Shown here piece by piece: positions 60,976-64,000 of a DNA stretch of 64,000 nucleotides. A model generated the notes under the pieces. The model ran no database searches and was not told where the DNA came from. It was given only the letters and a program-made list of their open reading frames with translations. Origin of the DNA: Ascidia mentula. Lineage: Eukaryota > Chordata > Ascidiacea > Phlebobranchia > Ascidiidae. Where the stretch lies: the NCBI GenBank assembly GCA_947561715.1, contig OX387203.1, forward strand, positions 124,001 to 188,000, in the 5' to 3' direction. The position numbers and the translations under genes are program-made. Numbering within the stretch: the first letter of the stretch is position 1; each line of letters starts with the position of its first letter.

Positions 60976-61964
60976 CTGTGGCGACATTTTGGAGTTAGAT
61001 TGTTAGAGCTGTGTAGCAATTTCTACAGGCGTGCCCTTAACATTTGCTGTGAATTTTAGAATCTTAACATATTTCAGTTGTTTCACTTTGGAAGCAATCT
61101 TTGTAGGTAATTTTGCAACATGGATTTTATTTTAACTTGTAGTTTTAAATATTGTGTTAGCCGTGCCAAGCTTAAACACAGCGGGCGTTTGCGAAAGCTA
61201 CAAATTAAACCACACACACACACACATGCTAGGAGTGACAACAACAACAACAATTTGGAGAGGATAGTTGGTCACAACAAAAACAAGAAAAAGTTAAAAT
61301 TATTCAAACTGAAAGGCATTAGCAGCAAGCCACACAACGGTGAAAAACATGCAGTTGATCATCAGAAAAAGAATAAAATTAAGTTCGAAAAACTTTGACT
61401 CGAGCAAGTTGGAAAACTTGAAACCACTTAACAGCCAACGAGAAATCAACACGTCATGCCTACGTCACAACATTTCCCAAGCGTTCAAACCTTAGGCCTG
61501 TCCATATACAGTGACGTCACAGTCGTCTTGATGTCGTCATAAAAGAACTTATGGTATTGTCTGCTTGTGTTTGAAGACATTTGTTTTTGTTTGAAGAAGA
61601 GATTTAATATTTACAGAAAAGTGCGTTTGTGTTTTGAAGAAAATTTGTGTCAAATAATAACGGAATCTATTTACAACACTGCATAGCTGTAAGTATAACA
61701 TTTTATGTGTTTTTGTGAATTGTGTATAGGTTTACGACTTGATGCACCAATAAAATAAAATACATTAATTTCAGCAAGTTTGCTGGCTACGTTTAATAGC
61801 GCAAATTAAGTTGAACTCGTAATACATATAAGGGTCTGTGTATATGTTGTTGTTGTGATGTGTTTGTGTGTATGTTGTGTTGTTTGTGTGTTGTGTGTAT
61901 GTTGTGTTGTTTGTGTGTTGTGTGTATGTTGTGTTGTGTGTATGTTGTGTTGTTTGTGTGTGAT
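60976..61964. other. non-coding stretch 3' of the DUOXA last exon
   Basis: Holds a GT-rich simple repeat next to the stop codon and small CA runs near 61210. No further exon was seen. Confidence 0.5.
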
Positions 61965-61966
61965 TT
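61845..61966 (+). repeat. GT-rich simple repeat (TGTTGTGTGTAT units)
   Basis: Imperfect tandem of TGTTGTTTGTGTGT and GTATGTTGTG units immediately after the DUOXA stop codon on the minus strand. Confidence 0.9.
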
Positions 61967-63724
61967 ACAGTCGCGTGTCAGTGGCCGAAACTCCCTCCCC
62001 AGAATCGCAATCAATCCCCCCTTTATCCTCGAGCACCAGATCGGACGGGGTTTCCCCGACGTCGACGTCATCAGCCACAAATCCAGGATTTTCGGTTCCG
62101 TTCGTGTCGGTGGATTTGGCCCGCAAGGAACTGCGGTCCTTTCGGCGCCGAGAGGCCGAAGCCAGACGCCTTAAACGCGACTGCGACAACATGCGGTAAA
62201 ACAAAATTAAAATCCCACCGCTAGGTGGGGTGCATCACTGGTGATAAATCTTTGCTGACATCACTGGAACAAATTATTGAAACAAAATAATTGCGTTTTA
62301 ATGAAAACAAAGGAATGAATTGGACACACGGGGTGACAAAATCGTGTTTAGTGAATTTGATTTTTTGGAACAGAATGTGAGCTGACCTTTGATTGAACTC
62401 CGCCGCGACGATGAGCTGATCCGGGCACAACGGCAGTTTCTGGGTCTGGAAAGTTGGAATGGTTTGGTTTAAACCCGAAACTAACAACAACCAGTATATT
62501 CTTGTTACTAAAACTATTTGATTTTTTTCTTAACCTTGAACAAACCGACCTTTCATCACATTGTCTTCATCAGACTCGTCGTCCTGGTGATAATATTGTT
62601 CTGTATCTTGGAGAACGTCATTCCCGAAGAAGTCGGCTATCAACTGCGGGCTCCACAAATCCATCGCCACAATGATGGCCCCACACAGAAATGATACTAT
62701 TCCTATATAAAAGTACGTCATCAGTGATGACGTGATCGTTTGCATCGTTTGCAGTTTCGGGAATAACGATGACGTTGCAACTTCCCAGGTGAATGAAAAT
62801 TATAATCGCCACTACAGTGACGTCATCAATAAACAGCCAACTTTCAATAACACCCGTAATAAGTGTATGACGTCAGCAAGTTACTACACTTTACGGTGGC
62901 CACCTAGCGGCAGAAGATATAATTCTCCGTGAGGAAATCACCATAAACATGGGCGTCTGACTCGATCCATAGTGAGTTATGTTTTTATCGGTGTAAATAT
63001 ATTTTATTCCTTGGTGTTCACCCGCATAGTTGTTTAGCGCAAAATGCAAATGGTTTCAACTTAAACCAACCTCCGACCAACACAAGCCAGAAACTGGGCC
63101 CATAGTGAGTGTAGAGAGTGGCGTCCTCGAATGGAATGAGTAGAGGTTGAGTTCCCCACTTAATAGTCGACCATATGATGATGCTAACCAACATACAAGT
63201 TCCTGTAAGGATGAACATCCAACCGGCGTAGAACAGGACAACCACGGATAAAATGTTGGCGATTAACCAGAGAGGGAAGGCTGTCCTACGTTGTAAGAGG
63301 CTGGGGTTTAATATCTGAGTGTTTAGATCATCACTTAAGGTCTGGTACAATATGTTTTATAAAATGCAAATTTACTTTTCCTAAAATATCACAATCATCC
63401 CCATATGCATTTTCCAAGAAATATTCGATCATTTTTTACTTTGAAATTTAAGATCGGTTTTGGACATTTTATTAAAATCAGTCGGTCGCCAAAGACGATT
63501 CCGAGGTAAACATACAAACACACGAACATGCAACAAAAATAAGACAACTAGTGTATATTGAGTAGCTTACCACAAGACTTGGTATGAGAACCAACCAGCT
63601 GTCCTGTACGACCTCCCCCATCTGATAAGTTCGCCATCCAATGTGAAATATTCGGCAACCCACAATATAGGGAGGGGAAGTCCCCTGTATTGAGCTGCCC
63701 TGAACTCCCGACTAATTCGACCAG
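61965..63724 (-). CDS. DUOXA: DUOXA-like dual oxidase maturation factor (5' exons beyond the right edge)
   Basis: Visible exons: 63724-63571, 63285-63071, 62702-62550, 62445-62387 and 62180-61965, all in phase. They encode GRISREFRAAQYRGLPLPIL then WVAEYFTLDGELIRWG, which parallels the DUOXA block before its third TM helix. TM helices follow (WLIANILSVVVLFYAGWMFI; TGTCMLVSIIIWS), then LYTHYGPSFWLVLVGG (vertebrate LTTQYGAAFWVTL), a last helix (IVSFLCGAIIVAM) and an acidic tail (HQDDESDEDN), ending in an Arg-rich then acidic C-terminus. DUOXA is an ER multipass partner that lets dual oxidase mature and reach the surface to release hydrogen peroxide. The N-terminal TM helices are outside the window or in exons I could not find. 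Confidence 0.82.
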
Positions 63725-64000
63725 CTGAATATATATTTGTTTGTTAATTAACCGTAGGAAGCTACGTTGGATGCGGTTACTCGGCGTGGGGGACACATAA
63801 GGCTTGATTACTGTAAACGTATTGGTCTCATTTGAAGCAAGTTTACACCCGCCGCTAGATGCCGCCACTGGTCACCACAACACCATATTTACAAAGGTAG
63901 TTTTTTTTCTTCGTTCGCGTTATTTTGGTGATTATAAAGCCAGCAGTATTTTAACAGAAGTTTGGTAATTTCAATTGTTTTGATTTAAAGAACTGAAAAC
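63725..64000. other. right edge, presumed DUOXA intron
   Basis: An open frame on minus at 63733-63868 lacks a usable donor in the needed phase; I could not support a further exon here. Confidence 0.4.

Overview
The window looks like nuclear DNA from an invertebrate chordate, most probably a solitary ascidian of the Ciona type. The reasons are AT-rich DNA with short GT-AG introns, densely packed multi-exon genes, CRE-like TGACGTCA palindromes throughout, and a gene set (adhesion GPCR, chemokine-like GPCR pair, TIR-domain Toll-like receptor, DUOXA, Na/K-ATPase beta, ATAD3) that fits an invertebrate deuterostome. The species assignment is inference. Exon models were built by hand from reading frame, splice sites and phase; every listed junction keeps phase.

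Layout. 1-3211 (-): ATAD3, cut by the left edge. 4260-5383 (-): a small three-exon type I membrane protein of unknown family, with a decayed copy of its own 3' end inside intron 1. 6539-10437: a 3.9-kb DNA element with about 723-bp terminal inverted repeats and a perfect 9-bp target duplication. Its only gene is an intact five-exon SGNH-hydrolase protein (7821-9725, +), and no known transposase is visible. 10746-17514 (-): a secreted FN3/TIL/thyroglobulin-1/vWFA protein, with a 39-bp minisatellite in one intron. 17515-23368: a long intergenic region between divergent genes, holding simple repeats and a tRNA-like relic. 23369-34032 (+): a 24-exon adhesion GPCR with two LCCL domains, six EGF-like modules, a degenerate GPS and seven TM helices. 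36543-40341 and 42844-46848 (+): a tandem pair of 13-exon class A peptide/chemokine-like GPCRs that share near-identical exons and a 69-bp intronic array. 47713-53077 (+): a Toll-like receptor with several cysteine clusters. 54331-59312 (-): Na/K-ATPase beta subunit with two alternative first exons. 60712-63724 (-): DUOXA-like maturation factor, 5' end beyond the right edge, with a possible alternative last exon.

Functionally the right half is rich in surface receptors and possible defence genes (adhesion GPCR, peptide GPCR pair, TLR, dual-oxidase maturation factor), but nothing in the sequence shows co-regulation. The most unusual object is the SGNH-carrying inverted-repeat element. Other points of note are the GPCR pair's exon-restricted identity, the tandem array that begins exactly at a splice donor, and paired alternative exons in two neighbouring genes.
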